Below are positions 10,401-21,533 of a stretch of 64,000 bases of DNA, piece after piece. Position 1 is the first letter of the stretch. Each line of letters begins with the position of its first letter. The notes under the pieces are model-generated. The model was not told the origin of the DNA. It ran no database searches and saw nothing but the letters and a program-made list of their open reading frames with translations. Origin of the DNA: Cycas panzhihuaensis (Eukaryota > Cycadophyta); assembly GCA_023213395.1 (NCBI GenBank), contig CM041465.1:157673741-157737740 (forward strand). The letters run 5' to 3'. A program made the position numbers and the translations under genes.

Positions 10401-11803
10401 TTATACTAAATTTCTTAAAAAATGTGAATTTACAAAATAAAAAGCAAATAATGGGAAACAAATATCTTAACCCAAAAGTGGAAATTGACCAATTTACTAC
10501 TGCCAAAAAAGCTTTAGAAGATGTTGCCAGGGTAGAAGCAGCCAAAACTCTACTGTTAGGAAAATTAGAGATTAAACAAGTATATTTGAGGAAAAACAAA
10601 GTGGCAAAAGTGCAATCATCCAATAAAACCCTAGAAAACAATCTATGTGACTCAACTCCTAAATCAGAAGAACAACTACAAAATCTTGTATTAATGGAAG
10701 ACTTTTTGAAACAACTTAGGTTGATTATTCCATTAGAAAATGTGATAGAATGGATCAAAGGAGGAGTAATTTGTCCAATGGAAGCTATGCAAAATTTGAA
10801 TAAGGTCAAACCATCATGCGACCTTTATCCTTCAGTTAATATGAGTATCTTGGGAGCAACATTACAAAATGTTATTGTCGATAGAGGAGCTATGGTGAAT
10901 GTACTGTCGACACAAACTTGGAATAAACTAGAAAGTCCCCAATTGACACCCACAAATTATTCGTTGAAGCTAGCCAATGAGCTATTAGTAAAACTTGTGG
11001 GTTGACTAGAAAATATTCAAGTGAATGTGGCAAGAATTGTAGTACTGGTGGACTTTAGCATTGCGTATAAAGTGAAAAATATTGTAACGTATCTAGCCTT
11101 AGTCGATAGACCGTGGTTATATCAGATCGAGTGTTTGCAAAGCTGGCGAGATGTAACTTTTATCTTAACAGATGGAGGTAACGAGGTAGTTCTTTCGATG
11201 CTGACAAAAGGGAAATATCTTGTGGAAGTAGTTCTAAACGATGCATCCAACACAACAATAAACAACGTAGAAACGTCCTCAACTTTTGACGAGGTTAATC
11301 TATATCATACAACATAGGAGAATGAGAATATGAATGGCTCACAGGAATACGAGCCAAACCACTTTGGAGAAATATCATCAAAGTGCTCATCAGGCGAAGG
11401 AGACATAATGAACATGATTAACTATTGGATGAATAACTCATATGAGGCACAACCTCCCTTATACTGTTGTAATTTGTTATCTATATGTTACTCAACTGCC
11501 AATAAAATAAACAATAATTTACGCTATATGGATCCTATTCATAACAATGAATCTTTAGGGAATGAATGTTTTGTAAAAGTAGAATTAGAGGGAGATGAAA
11601 AAGTGTGTAAATATTACGGAGAACATCCTATTTCCCAATCTCTTTCCTTATCCTATTTCCCACTCCTACTCCTTTTGCAACCCCACACCTCTCGAGGTTG
11701 ATTTGGGAGATTTGGTCATTCTCCCCTCCGACCATAAGAACATCCCCATTCTTGCTCCTATCTTGGAACCAACAACCAAGGTAGAAGCCCCTACCCCAAT
11801 TTC
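10401..11803 (+). pseudogene. G1 protease region, cut by A2
   Basis: ORF 10250-11005 continues from the knuckles through a Lys-rich linker into MSILGATLQNVIVDRGAMVN (10840-10899), a retropepsin-like active site in which D-S/T-G-A reads D-R-G-A (Asp codon 10880-10882). The ORFs 11021-11317 and 11330-11701 follow in turn; they contain YKVKNIVTYLALVDRPWLYQ, resembling the protease C-terminal ILGRPWL region. The sequence stops at 11803 (PTPIS) where A2 enters, and continues at 19116 in the same frame (FEDVD). Confidence 0.78.
11799..11803 (+). repeat. A2 target-site duplication, left copy
   Basis: ATTTC, matched exactly by 19113-19117 directly after the 3' LTR. The 5-bp size is usual for Copia integrase. 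Confidence 0.93.
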
Positions 11804-12381
11804 TGTTAAACCTTATGTTTAAATGTTAAGTGAATGTACTTTTATTTTTCATGTAATATATGCACTTTATACTTTAGGGGTGACTTATCACTTAAGTGAT
11901 AAAGTGCACACCCACATTCTTTCTAGTGACACAACGTTGTCACTAAAGGGTCAATGGACCCTCATGCACTTTTTTGAGTGATCTAAGTGATGTATCTTGG
12001 ATGTTTGACACTTGTCAAACATCCAAGGCCTTAGGTGAGGATCCAAGCACTTTTGCTCATGATCCAAGTCATGTATCTTGGATGTTTGACACTTGTCAAA
12101 CATCCAAGGCCTTAGGTCTCTCATTTCACTCTATATAATGAGACCTCTCCTCATTGTCTCATAAGGAGGTTTGGAGCTGTATTGTTATGATATCAGTTTA
12201 CTAATCAAACTGTTTCTTCTTGGGAGGTTGGACCAATTCCAACTCCACATATTGGGTATCATTTTCTGTTGCTCCTATTTTCAGTTTGTGTTCTTTATAC
12301 TTTCATGCTTTCATACATTTGAAGTATTGTGCATGTATTTATGATCTTGGGACTAATGTGGCCTAATGCCCATTTTCCACA
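11804..12381 (+). repeat. A2 5' LTR (578 bp)
   Basis: TGTTAAACC to TTTTCCACA. It holds the palindrome near 11888-11905, two copies of the 32-bp hairpin (11996-12027 and 12077-12108) within a tandem duplication, and a TATATAA box at 12133. The partner LTR differs by scattered substitutions and short indels. Confidence 0.94.
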
Positions 12382-12383
12382 TT

Positions 12384-12395
12384 TGGTATCAGAGC
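12384..12395 (+). promoter_or_regulatory. A2 primer-binding site (initiator tRNA-Met)
   Basis: TGGTATCAGAGC two bases after the LTR end, the classic 12-nt Copia primer site. Confidence 0.95.
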
Positions 12396-12457
12396 CTTAA
12401 GGTCTCTGTTTAAGCAATCGTTAGTTCTTTTTATCTTTGTCATTTGTGTTTGGAAGG

Positions 12458-12787
12458 CGCCAACTCAGTGAGATCTCGAAGTATTGTCCAAGCTCAAATC
12501 AAGACATTACGCCAAATCAAGACACAATTGGTCGCCAAATCAGCACACATTCACCGCCAAATCGGCACAGCTATGGCGCCAAATCAAGACACAGCATCGC
12601 CAAATCAGCCAGAAGGTCGCCAAGATACAATTGGTCGCCAACTCAACATACGGTTGGCTGCCAACTCAAAGAATATTCCGGACTTTAGTAGCCGCCAACT
12701 CAAGACTTTGTACGCGCCAACTCAAGAATATTCCGGCACTTTAGTAGTCACAACTCAAGACTTTGTATGTCGCCAACTCAAGATTAA
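12458..12787 (+). repeat. CGCCAAMTCAAG short-period repeat in the A2 leader
   Basis: About thirteen copies of CGCCAA(C/A)TCA(A/G)G, unevenly spaced (roughly 15-35 bp), fill the first part of the leader. Related CGCCACATCAAG units continue to about 12950. The array makes several overlapping open frames (12437-12872), which I regard as by-products of the repeat and not genes. It is absent from the leaders of A3, A4 and A5. Confidence 0.85.
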
Positions 12788-14392
12788 GTGCTCGTCCGGC
12801 TTCGATTTCCGGCTCGGCGTAGTGCCGCCATCACATCAACTTGCCATCAATCGCGCGGTGTCATCTATCTAGCGATCGCCACATCGCCAGCCCACCGCCA
12901 CATCAAGATATCAACACACTGCCGATTGTCCGGAGCGCCACATCAAGAACGTCCAAGAGGCCGGCTCATTTCGATTTTTTTTCACTCATTAAGTGCCTAA
13001 TCGCAGATTCATTCATCGGCAGATTCATACAAGATCGTCATCACGCTTGTCTTTGCCGGTCGGCGAGCACAGGCTCGATCCGACTCATCAACATGCCGGT
13101 AGTCAGCCATTTCAAGAAGCTACTCTTCACCATCCGGTTTGTCTAGCCGCCACCGAGAAGCTACTCTTCATCATCGGTCTAACTGCCGATTCGGCAGATT
13201 CAATTGCCACTCGGCTCTAAGAAGTCGCCAACTCGCCTTTGAATCGTCCATTGCCACCAAGATCGTCTTCAAGCGATCCAACTCATTGATGTATTTTCAT
13301 TTAGTGCCGCCAAATAGCTAAACATCAATCTCCTTTTTCTTGCATATTTTATGCTCATGAGAATTCTTTTTTGAAGTTTTTAAGAGATTTTTTTTAAATT
13401 TCTTAAGGGGGGAAAATTTGAAAAGACTTTTAGTCTTTATAGCTGGGCTTACTTAAAATTTTTTTTTTGGCACTCTTGATTCTCAAAAAGTACTTGTGTA
13501 CTTACTGTTTTAAGCTCTTTTTTTTCACACTTTCATGCTATTAAAGCATCATTGGGCTTAATTATTGTGATCAAGAGGAATATTTTCATTGTAAAGGTGA
13601 AGAAAATTACCACCTAACTTCAGTTTTTGGCACCTTGCATGGTGACCTTGACCTTCTTGATTCAAAAGAGAAGGCTCATTGTGAAAATTAATAAAATCAC
13701 ATTTTTCTTGTTGGATTGTTGAGACCTTTTGAGTCTCAACAATTTGGTGGAGTTTGTGTTGGACTTTGGAGCAATTTCTTGAGTACATTTCATCATTTCA
13801 TCGATTTTGGAGCTTAAAAGGAACCCTCTTTTGTCATCAAAGGTTCCTTACATCTTTTTAAGTACTCAAAGTACTTCATCATTGTACTCAAGCATACATA
13901 GCACCTCACTTGGATCTAAAGCACTTGAAACTGCTTTGTGCTCATTCTTTGTAAGCCAAAAAGGCATAAAAATCCAAGTAAGAAGATTCACTTAGACTTA
14001 TTTAAAAGTGAATTTTAAAAATGCTGGGGAGGCTCAAAAGGTTCAAACCTTGCCTCGAATTAACCTTAAGCTTGGTGCATTCCATAGGGGACCAACCGAC
14101 TGCATTTCACGGCAATTAAGGTTGCTTGAGGGAAAGGAGGTTCGAAAAGGGTGTTATTGTGAATCCTGTGGAAAGCATGGTACGTCCATGCGGATCAACC
14201 CTACCGCCTTGTCCTAGATTTAACTTGGTTCTCCACCTCATTAGCTGAGTCCTCCACCTCTCTTCACCCCATCGGTTGTTGGATCTTCTTGTAAGATCGA
14301 CCGTGGTGTTGTTTGAAGGTGGGTCTTAAGCGACGAAGCTTTTGAAGTCTCCAAGTTATCTCGCTAGCTTCAAGTGTTACTCAAGTGGAAAG
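12788..14392 (+). other. A2 leader, remainder (non-coding)
   Basis: A C/G-richer part to about 13300 is followed by T-rich sequence with one hairpin GGCACCTTGCATGGTGACC at 13629-13647, then about 200 bp before gag that is similar in all family-A copies (TTAACCTTAAGCTTGGTGCA near 14060; AAGCGACGAAGCTTTTGA near 14330). No coding signal. Small ORFs at 13807-13995 and 14008-14217 are not kept in sister copies. Confidence 0.75.
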
Positions 14393-15430
14393 ATGGTCGC
14401 CATAAATATGCTTAATGCTTGTACCATAAGGCTAACAGGGGCAATCAAATTATCAAGAATGGAAAAGAATCACAAAAATCTCTTGATAATGAATGAGTTA
14501 GGGATATGTTTCGGAAGAATCCCCAATCCCGCACTTGTGGTTAATGATAATCAATGCACTTTGTGGATGTTCAACTCGTTCTTTGCATGGGAGGCCAAAG
14601 ACGAAATTGCTTTGGCTTTCATTCGTATGGTTGTGGACATACATGTAGACCAAAATATTTCTTCGCACTATCTTCTAAAGAAGCATGGGACACCTTGTCC
14701 TCTTTGTATGAAAGGCGAGATGAAGCTCGCATTTTGATGATAAAAGCTAAATTGTACTCCATCAAATTTGTAAAGCCAATGTCGGCATTCATGTCCTCTA
14801 TTAAGGAGGTTTGTAATGAATTAACTACTTTAGGTAGTCCACTACTAGAGATGAAATCATAGCCTCCATCACAAAAGCACTACCAAAGGACTACAATGGC
14901 TTTATATCATCAACTACGAGATGGTTCACTAAGAGGGATGACATTCAATCAACTTGAAAGCTTATTGCTTCAAGAAGAACAAATCTATGCTAAGGATAAT
15001 GAAGAACCATCTACAACAGTGCTTTCACAAAGAAGGGCAAAGACATCTCAAAAATCCAAACCCGCATTCACAAAGCGGTTTGGAAATATGAACATTGGAT
15101 CTTCCAAGTCCAATGTCGTTTGCCATTATTGTGGCAAACTCGCCACATTGCACTGAGTGCAAAAAGAAACAAGCGGATTTTCAAAGACAAGCAGCCCACG
15201 TGGTCAAAGACAAAGAAGACCACGGTGGTCAAAGACAACAAGCCCACGACAACAATTTCAACAAAGATTCCAAAGATCAAATCAAGATTTCCCCTCGACC
15301 AAATCGAGGTGCCTATCGAGGAGGTCCACAAGGAGGGGGGGGTCAAAGAAGTGGCTACCAACGCCATTATAATCAGTTTGCCAATGATGACAAACTATTT
15401 TGTGCATACCAATCATCCAACATTGACAAC
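14393..15430 (+). pseudogene. A2 gag (UBN2 type)
   Basis: Begins ATGGTCGCCATAAATATGCT at 14393, the same start as in A3, A4 and A5. It reads MLNACTIRLTG, MEKNHKNLLIMNELG, EAKDEIALAFIRMVVDIHVDQNI and KEAWDTLSSLYERRDEAR: capsid of the UBN2 family. The knuckle near 15117 (CHYCGK) is broken by a frameshift, followed by an Arg/Gln-rich tail and GAYRGG. At least four frame changes (about 14550, 14860, 15150, 15300) separate the parts. Confidence 0.87.
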
Positions 15431-16920
15431 ACTTGGATTGTCGATTCAGAGCTTCTCGACATATGACAGGGAGTGAAGAACTCCTATGCAACATCAAGGA
15501 AGGTAAAGGTCAAACAGTGACCTTTGGAAATGCTGAATCAATTGAGATTTCAGGGATAGGCACCATAGCTCCTTTTCATTCTCCTAAAAATCCTTCCTCA
15601 TCATTTCCCAACAGTGTTGCCTAGTTCATCCCTTCTATGGAAAAGAATCGCTATCTCATAGCGGATGAACAAGCAACACTTGAGCGTACTATTTAAAATG
15701 GGAAATGTATCATTCGTGACAAAGATGATCGATTGTAGTCAGAGCCCACGAGGATCAAGGTCTTTACAAGTTGGATGCCAATAATATTACTCTTGATTTT
15801 GCTTACTCGGTTCCACATCTTTGTCAAAATTCGCTTATGGCATCAACGTCTAGGACATTTAAGCCTAGGCAATCCGGGCGAGATGACATACAAACGCATG
15901 GTGTATGGGCTTCCAAAGATGTATGGTTCAAAATGTCTTTGCGAAGCTTGCATAATGGGGACACAACATAGGTCGCCTTTTCCTAAAGGCAAAGCATGGC
16001 GTGCATCTTATCCTTTGCAATTAGTTCACTCGGACTTGTGTGGACCCATGTCCACCCAATCCTTTGGAGGAGCAAAGGTACTACATATCTTTTATTGATG
16101 ACTTCTCTCACAAAGTCCGGGTCTACTTCCTAAAGCATAAATCAAGCCTTCTCCAAGTTCAAAGAGTTCAAGGCGGAAGTAGAAAATGAATCGGCTACTC
16201 AATTGGCACATTAAGGTCGATAATGGAGGTGAATTCACTTCAAATGAATTCAACCAATTTTGCAAGGATAATGGGATTCGGAGACAACTCACGACTCCTC
16301 ATACTCCTCAAGAAATGGAGTCTCCGAGAGGATGAATAGAACGTTGGCTAATAAAGCCGAACAATGATGCATGCAAAGGGCTTCCAAGAGCTTCTTGGGC
16401 GAAGCATTTCATACAACAGCCTATGTGGCCAATCGAAGTCCTACAACAAGTCACCAATATCACACCTGAGGAGGCATGGTCTGGAAAGAAGCCAACTATC
16501 AGCCATTTGAGGACATTCGGATGTCTTGCATATATGCACATACCGGATCAACAAAGAACAAAGTTGGACAAACATAGCCTCAAATGCATCTTTGTAGGAT
16601 ATGCAATCCATAGCAAAGCCTACAAGTTGTATGATCCATTGGGAGAAAAATGCATCTCTCAAGAGATGTAATCTTTGTTGAGGATGATAAAAAAGAGTTG
16701 GATATGGCATCAATCCAACCCCCATTGACAAAGGGAAAAAGATTGTTGAGGACTTCCTTCCCTCAATCTTACACACCATGTTCTTCTTACGCACCTTCGC
16801 ACTGCCTACTTCATCTTCATTCGCTCCACTTGAACCTTCCACTTCATCTTCCGATACTCCTACACTTAGACCGTAAGATATTGAGGTTCAAGCCACATCA
16901 TTCGTAAATTACCTAAGTGG
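15431..16920 (+). pseudogene. A2 protease and integrase remnant
   Basis: The protease motif reads WIVDSELLD (15434) where A3 has IIDSGASQHM: a small deletion removes G-A-S-Q and shifts the frame. GAG-pre-integrase (RLGHLSLGN, CLCEACIMGTQHRSPFPKGK, 15850-16000) and integrase (LVHSDLCGPMSTQSFGG at about 16020; then a region with many frameshifts around 16100-16400; TPEEAWSGKKPTISHLRTFG; KCIFVGYAIHSKAYKLYDP to 16641) follow, then the Ser/Thr/Pro-rich linker. Confidence 0.87.
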
Positions 16921-18531
16921 TACACTCAAACCAGACAGGATGGTCATATCATTGAAGGAAACGTCCATCAAAGTATCGAAGAAACAAACTTTGCACTTAT
17001 GGTCAAGTGCTTTCTCCGATGAGCCTACTACCTTTGCGGAGGCTTCACAAAGTGATAGTTGGAAAGTCGCCATGGATGAGGAGATTCAATCCATTCACAA
17101 GAATGGTACTTGGGACTTGGTCGAATTGCCTCCACACAAACAGCAATCTTGTAAATGGGTCTACAAGACCAAATTCCATTCGATGGGACACTCAAGCGTA
17201 AAGCAAGACTTGTAGCAAAGGGATTTAAACAACAAGAAGGAATTGATTACGAGGAGACCTTTGCACCTGTAGCAAATATGAACACCATCAGACTTCTCTT
17301 GGCCTTAGCAGCACAATGCAAATGGGTCAGATATCGATGGACGTGAAGAGCGCCTTCCTCAGCGATCTTCAAGAGGAGGTATACTTGGAGCAACCTCCCG
17401 TTACAAGGAACAAGGCAAGGAGCATTTGGTATGTCGCCTCAAGAAGGCTTTGTATGGCTTGAAGCAAGCTCCTAGGGCATGGTACGCAAAAATCGATGAA
17501 TACTTTTTGAGACATGGGTTTCATCGATCCACATCTGATCCAAACTTGTATATCAAACATGAACATGACCATGTCATTTATATTGCCTTGTATGTAGATG
17601 ACTTAGTGATCACGGGTGATGACACTAAGCTCATCAATGTTCTCCAGAATGATTTGAAGAGAAGTTTTGAGATGGTTGATCTTGGACTTCTCCATTACTT
17701 TCTAGGCTTTGAGGTATGGCGTGACCTGGCTATATCTTCATTTCCCAAGCAAAATATTCTTGGGATATCTTGCAGAGATTCAGGATGCACGACTGCAAAA
17801 CGGCGCCTACACCCATGGAGAACGGCACCAAGCTTTCTCTCAATGAGGAAGCTGCACCAGCAGATCCCACACTTTACCGGCAGTTGATTGGGAGTCTCAT
17901 TTATCTCACCCACACTCTAGGATATTTCATTTGCTGTTGGGATTTGCTCACGTTACATGTCTCAACCCAATCAGATACACTGGAATGCAGCAAGACGCAT
18001 ACTCAAGTATATCAAAGGAACATTGCAGCTTGGACTTGAGTATATACATAAGGAGAACTTCACTTTGGAGGGATTCTCGATTCGATTAGGGGATGCCGGG
18101 ATAGCGTGAAATCTACCTCGGGTTCTTGTTTTACCCTTGGTTCAAGAATGTTTCATGGAGTTGCAAGAAGCAACCAAATGTTACCTTGTCCTCCACTGAA
18201 GCAGAGTACAAAGCTGCAGTCAGTGCAGCTTGTGAGGCTATCTGGCTTCGACGGATTCTTGGTGAGCTTGGATTTCAGCAGCAGCAGCCGACCAGCCTTC
18301 TTTGTGACAATCAAAGTGTCCTCAAGCTAACTAAGAACTCGCTTTCCACGCACGGACAAAGCATATTGAAGTCCACCACCATTTCATCAGGGAGCATGTA
18401 CACAGTGGTGAGATCACACTTCAATATCGACCAATGGAGCAACAGACGGCAGATATCTTTACCAAGCCACTTGGTAGAGACAAATTTGTAAAATTTAGAG
18501 ATGGTCTTGGTGTCCGACTTAACATTGTAAG
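16921..18531 (+). pseudogene. A2 reverse transcriptase and RNase H remnant
   Basis: RT starts at about 17030 ([20 protein letters not shown]) and includes [20 protein letters not shown], the VCRLKKALYGLKQAPRAWYA block in ORF 17426-17887, and the active site YVDD at 17591-17602. RNase H covers LTLNEE-type sequence near 17840, HTHTQVYQRNIA-like shifted frames near 18000, then TLSSTEAEYKAAVSAACEAI (18180-18240) and CDNQSVLKLTKN (18303). The nearest neighbour is A1: both carry the same class of decay but different breaks. Confidence 0.88.
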
Positions 18532-18533
18532 CG

Positions 18534-18542
18534 ATGAGGGGG
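18534..18542 (+). other. A2 polypurine tract
   Basis: ATGAGGGGG directly before the 3' LTR start. Confidence 0.82.
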
Positions 18543-19112
18543 TGTTAAACCTTATGTTTAAATGTTAAGTGAATGTACTTTATTTTCATGTAATATATGC
18601 ACTTTATACTTTAGGGGTGACTTATCACTTAAGTGATAAAGTGCACACCCATTCTTTCTAGTGACACAACGTTGTCACTAAAGGTCAATGGACCCTCATG
18701 CACTTTTTGAGTGATCCAGTGATGTATCTTGGATGTTTGACACTTGTCAAACATCCAAGGCCTTAGGTGAGGATCCAAGCACTTTTGCTCATGATCCAAG
18801 TCATGTATCTTGGATGTTTGACACTTGTCAAACATCCAAGGCCTTAGGTCTCTCATTTCACTCTATATAATGAGACCTCTCCTCATTGTCTCATAAGGAG
18901 GTTTGGGCTGTATTGTTATGATATCAGTTTGCTAATCAAACTATTTCTTCTTGGGAGGTTGGACCAATTCCAACTCCACATATTGGGTATCATTTTCTCT
19001 TGCTCCTATTTTCAGTTTGTGTTCTTTATACTTTCATGCTTTCATACATTTGAAGTATTGTGCATGTATTTATGATCTTGGGACTAATGTGGCCTAATGC
19101 CCATTTTCCACA
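18543..19112 (+). repeat. A2 3' LTR (570 bp)
   Basis: TGTTAAACC to TTTTCCACA, followed by the second ATTTC (19113-19117). Hairpin copies at 18728-18759 and 18809-18840 show that the hairpin duplication was already present when the element inserted. Confidence 0.94.
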
Positions 19113-20825
19113 ATTTCTTTTGAAGATGTCGATTCGCCAAGTTCTCTCGTAGTTAACCCACTGAGCAACAAAGAGATAGAAGAAAATCTTAAAGAAATAG
19201 ATACGGTATTATTCCATACAAACTTGGAAAAATCTTGTTCCCCAAATCTTATACTGGAAGATAGGACATAATTGCAAAAGAATATGCCTACATTTCTAAG
19301 GGACAAGTTAAATGGTATTGACCATCTTATTCATTGTATGGAATATTGGTTAAAATTTTAGACTTTTGACAAAACCTTGTGGGTTCTAAATTTGTTTCCT
19401 TACAATGCGTGACCAAGCCTGGTGGTGCTACATAGCCCACCATCACATCCTTCGAACTTGGAATGATCTTCAATCAACATTCCGATTGAGATTTGATCAA
19501 CCCCAAGGGATATTGATTTCAAGATTTCTTGTAGGAGAATGGCCCACCCAACATCTGACTAGGAGTAAACAGATTTGGAAACATTGGAGCATTCCCAAAT
19601 CCCATTGGAGTCACTTGTTTGTTCATACATTAGGAACATTGGTGAAAAAATGTTTCTTGAAACAGGAACAAATTAGGGAAGTAACCTGGGATAAATTAGA
19701 ATGTTCATTTATTAAGTAATTCTCCTATTCTTCAGATAACAAAGTAATACATAAAGTATTACAAAGCATGGGGAAAATAAGTATGAAAATACAACATAAT
19801 CTTATGTAAGTTGAAAACATTTTAGATACAAAGGACAATGGAAACGAGGAGGAGGAGGGGAAAGAAGTTTACAACTTTCCTCCAAAATATATGGAGCTAC
19901 TCTATGAACAACATGATATAAGAGAAATCCCTACCAATAAATTAGGAGACAGTAACCAAACACAATAAGGAGAGCCAGACAGAACCAAAATTAACCTTGA
20001 AACAAAAACAAAACCAAAAAATATCATAATCGAAGATTATTGGGATGAAAGAACAGTAGTTGAACGATAAGCCCTCTTTGAGGAATTTAAAGACCTATTT
20101 GCATGGTCATACAAAGACCTTAAGGGTATTCCTCCAAAAATAGGTGTGCACCGTATCGATTTAATAGAAGGGGCCAAACCAGTAAAATAGAGGCCGTACA
20201 AAATGAACCCCTGATATAAAGAAAAAGTCAAGGCTGAGCTAGATAAAATACTCAAAGTAGGACACATTTATGAGATAGAATACAGTGATTGGGTAAGCCT
20301 AGTAGTGGTAGTCCCAATGAAAGATGGAAAAATCCGAGTATTCGTAGATTATTGACAATTAAACAAAGTCACAAAGAAAGATCCATTCCCTATTTCTTTC
20401 ACAGAAGGTGTGTTGGAAACGGTAGGAGGAAAAGAAGTATACTCATTCACAGATAGGTTTGGTGGTTACAATCAAGTGAGCATTGTACCAAAAGACCAAT
20501 CCAAAATGATCTTTGTAACTAAATGGAGAACCTATGCCTATTGAGTGATGCCTTTCAAATTAACAAATGCCCCAACAACATTTTAGGGAGTAGTGATCAG
20601 TATCTTCAAAAACCTTGTTGGGGAAACAGTAGCAATATTCCTAGATGATTGGACTCTATATGGAATAATGAAGAACCATATAGAAAATCTCATAATCATG
20701 TTACAAATATGTCGCAAAAGTAAGTTATGTTTGAATCTAGAAAAATGCACCTTCTTAGTGCCCTTTGGAAACCTTTTGGGACATGTGGTTAGCAAAAAAG
20801 GGTTGTTAACAAATCTTACAAAGTA
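19113..20825 (+). pseudogene. G1 pol: linker and Ty3/gypsy reverse transcriptase
   Basis: Resumes after A2 with FEDVDSPSSLVVNPLSNKE (19116-19172). The RT part runs from about 20035: WDERTVVER, FKDLFAWSYKDLKGI, then WVSLVVVVPMKDGKIRVFVD, DPFPISF, YSFTDRFGGYNQVSIVPKDQ and the active site FLDD at 20638-20649 (usual Y/F-x-D-D), then NHIENLIIMLQICRKSKLCL and GHVVSKKGLL. At least six in-frame stops interrupt it (near 20068, 20188, 20213, 20353, 20541 and 20583). ORF 19405-19719 belongs to a capsid-like stretch (WNDLQSTFRLRF) of this element. Confidence 0.85.
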
Positions 20826-21209
20826 GCCTCTATTCTGCATTACTCACAACCTCAGAACCAAAAACGAGTCGAGGGATTTTTGGGTTTAATAGGTTACTAT
20901 TGCAAATTTGTAAAAGGATACACACAGATATCAGGACCTTTGGAGTAACTACTGCAAAAAAAAAGCAGATCGGGAATGGGGCCCAAAGCAACAAAAGGCA
21001 TTTGAAACCCTAAAATGAGCAATAGCCTCAATGTCTGTACTACGATTTTTAGATTGGAGCAAGATATTCCACGTATATGTCAACGCCTCATAGTTTGCGA
21101 TTGGATGCGTTCTAACACAACCTAGAGAAAAGAACACAGACTGGCCCCTATATTTCACAAGTTGGAAGCTAGCCCGAGTAGAGCTAAATTATACAACTAC
21201 AGAAAGGGA

Positions 21210-21214
21210 AGAAT
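21210..21214 (+). repeat. SMART element target-site duplication, left copy
   Basis: AGAAT, matched exactly at 21534-21538. Confidence 0.95.
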
Positions 21215-21300
21215 TGTTGGAGCGCGTGACGCTAACTATCACAAGGAAGTCCTCTTCCCAAATCACCCCGGGGCTTTTGGTGCAACGGCAACCTGTGACA
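21215..21300 (+). repeat. SMART 5' LTR (86 bp)
   Basis: Differs from 21448-21533 only in CACCCCGG versus CACCACGG. It contains TTTT at 21275-21278 and the A-box-like TGGTGCAACGG at 21278-21288. Confidence 0.95.
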
Positions 21301-21331
21301 AGTGGTATCAGAGCGGCCAGGGTTCAAATCC
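21278..21331 (+). promoter_or_regulatory. Candidate RNA polymerase III internal promoter (A box plus B box)
   Basis: TGGTGCAACGG (21278-21288) fits the A-box consensus TRGYNNARNNG at every position, and GGTTCAAATCC (21321-21331) fits the B-box consensus GGTTCRANTCC at every position. The gap of 32 bases is normal for tRNA and SINE promoters. The A box is in the LTR and the B box lies 6 bases after the primer site. A T-run terminator candidate is at 21508-21511 in the 3' LTR. Function is inferred only. Confidence 0.5.
21303..21314 (+). promoter_or_regulatory. SMART primer-binding site (initiator tRNA-Met)
   Basis: TGGTATCAGAGC two bases after the LTR end, identical to that of the autonomous Copia elements in the window. 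Confidence 0.95.
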
Positions 21332-21447
21332 GGTCTTGTGTACCGCGGTAGCGCACCCGGATATCCGTGAAGGCGTTGTGTCCAGAAGAACGCCGTGGTG
21401 GACATGCCAATCCGTGTAGGTACAACCAACTCCTTGTGATGGGGGAG

Positions 21448-21533
21448 TGTTGGAGCGCGTGACGCTAACTATCACAAGGAAGTCCTCTTCCCAAATCACC
21501 ACGGGGCTTTTGGTGCAACGGCAACCTGTGACA
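21448..21533 (+). repeat. SMART 3' LTR (86 bp)
   Basis: TGTTGGAGCG to CTGTGACA, preceded by GGGGGAG and followed by AGAAT. Confidence 0.95.

Larger units (their letters stand above)
11804..19112 (+). mobile_element. Copia family-A element A2, complete, inside G1
   Basis: 7,309-bp element with both LTRs, primer site, 2-kb leader, gag, pol and PPT, bounded by ATTTC duplications. It lies in G1 between protease and RT. It is most similar to A1. All ORFs are broken by small indels and stops, so it is a complete but dead copy. Confidence 0.95.
21215..21533 (+). mobile_element. SMART-type mini LTR retrotransposon, complete, 319 bp
   Basis: Two 86-bp LTRs (21215-21300 and 21448-21533, one difference) start TGTTGGAGCGCGTGAC and end GCAACCTGTGACA. 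Between them lie 147 bp with an initiator-Met primer site (21303-21314) and a purine tract (GATGGGGGAG, 21438-21447). No coding capacity. Size and structure match the SMART group of tiny non-autonomous plant LTR elements, which depend on proteins of other elements. The 5-bp AGAAT duplication and near-identical LTRs mark a fairly recent insertion. It is clearly more GC-rich than its surroundings. Confidence 0.95.

Noticed and set aside
10348-10809. 153-codon ORF on the minus strand
   Set aside because: Exactly antisense to the G1 gag-protease frame, which has recognisable knuckles and a protease motif; no domain on the minus strand. Antisense ORFs of Tat elements lie between pol and the 3' LTR, not here.
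12437-12872. Three overlapping ORFs in the A2 leader
   Set aside because: All three frames are open because of the short CGCCAA repeat; no domain, no counterpart in other family-A leaders.
21278-21331. tRNA gene suggested by A and B boxes
   Set aside because: No acceptor stem, anticodon arm or CCA-type end can be folded around the boxes; the sequence lies across the LTR and primer site of a SMART element, so I call only a promoter candidate.
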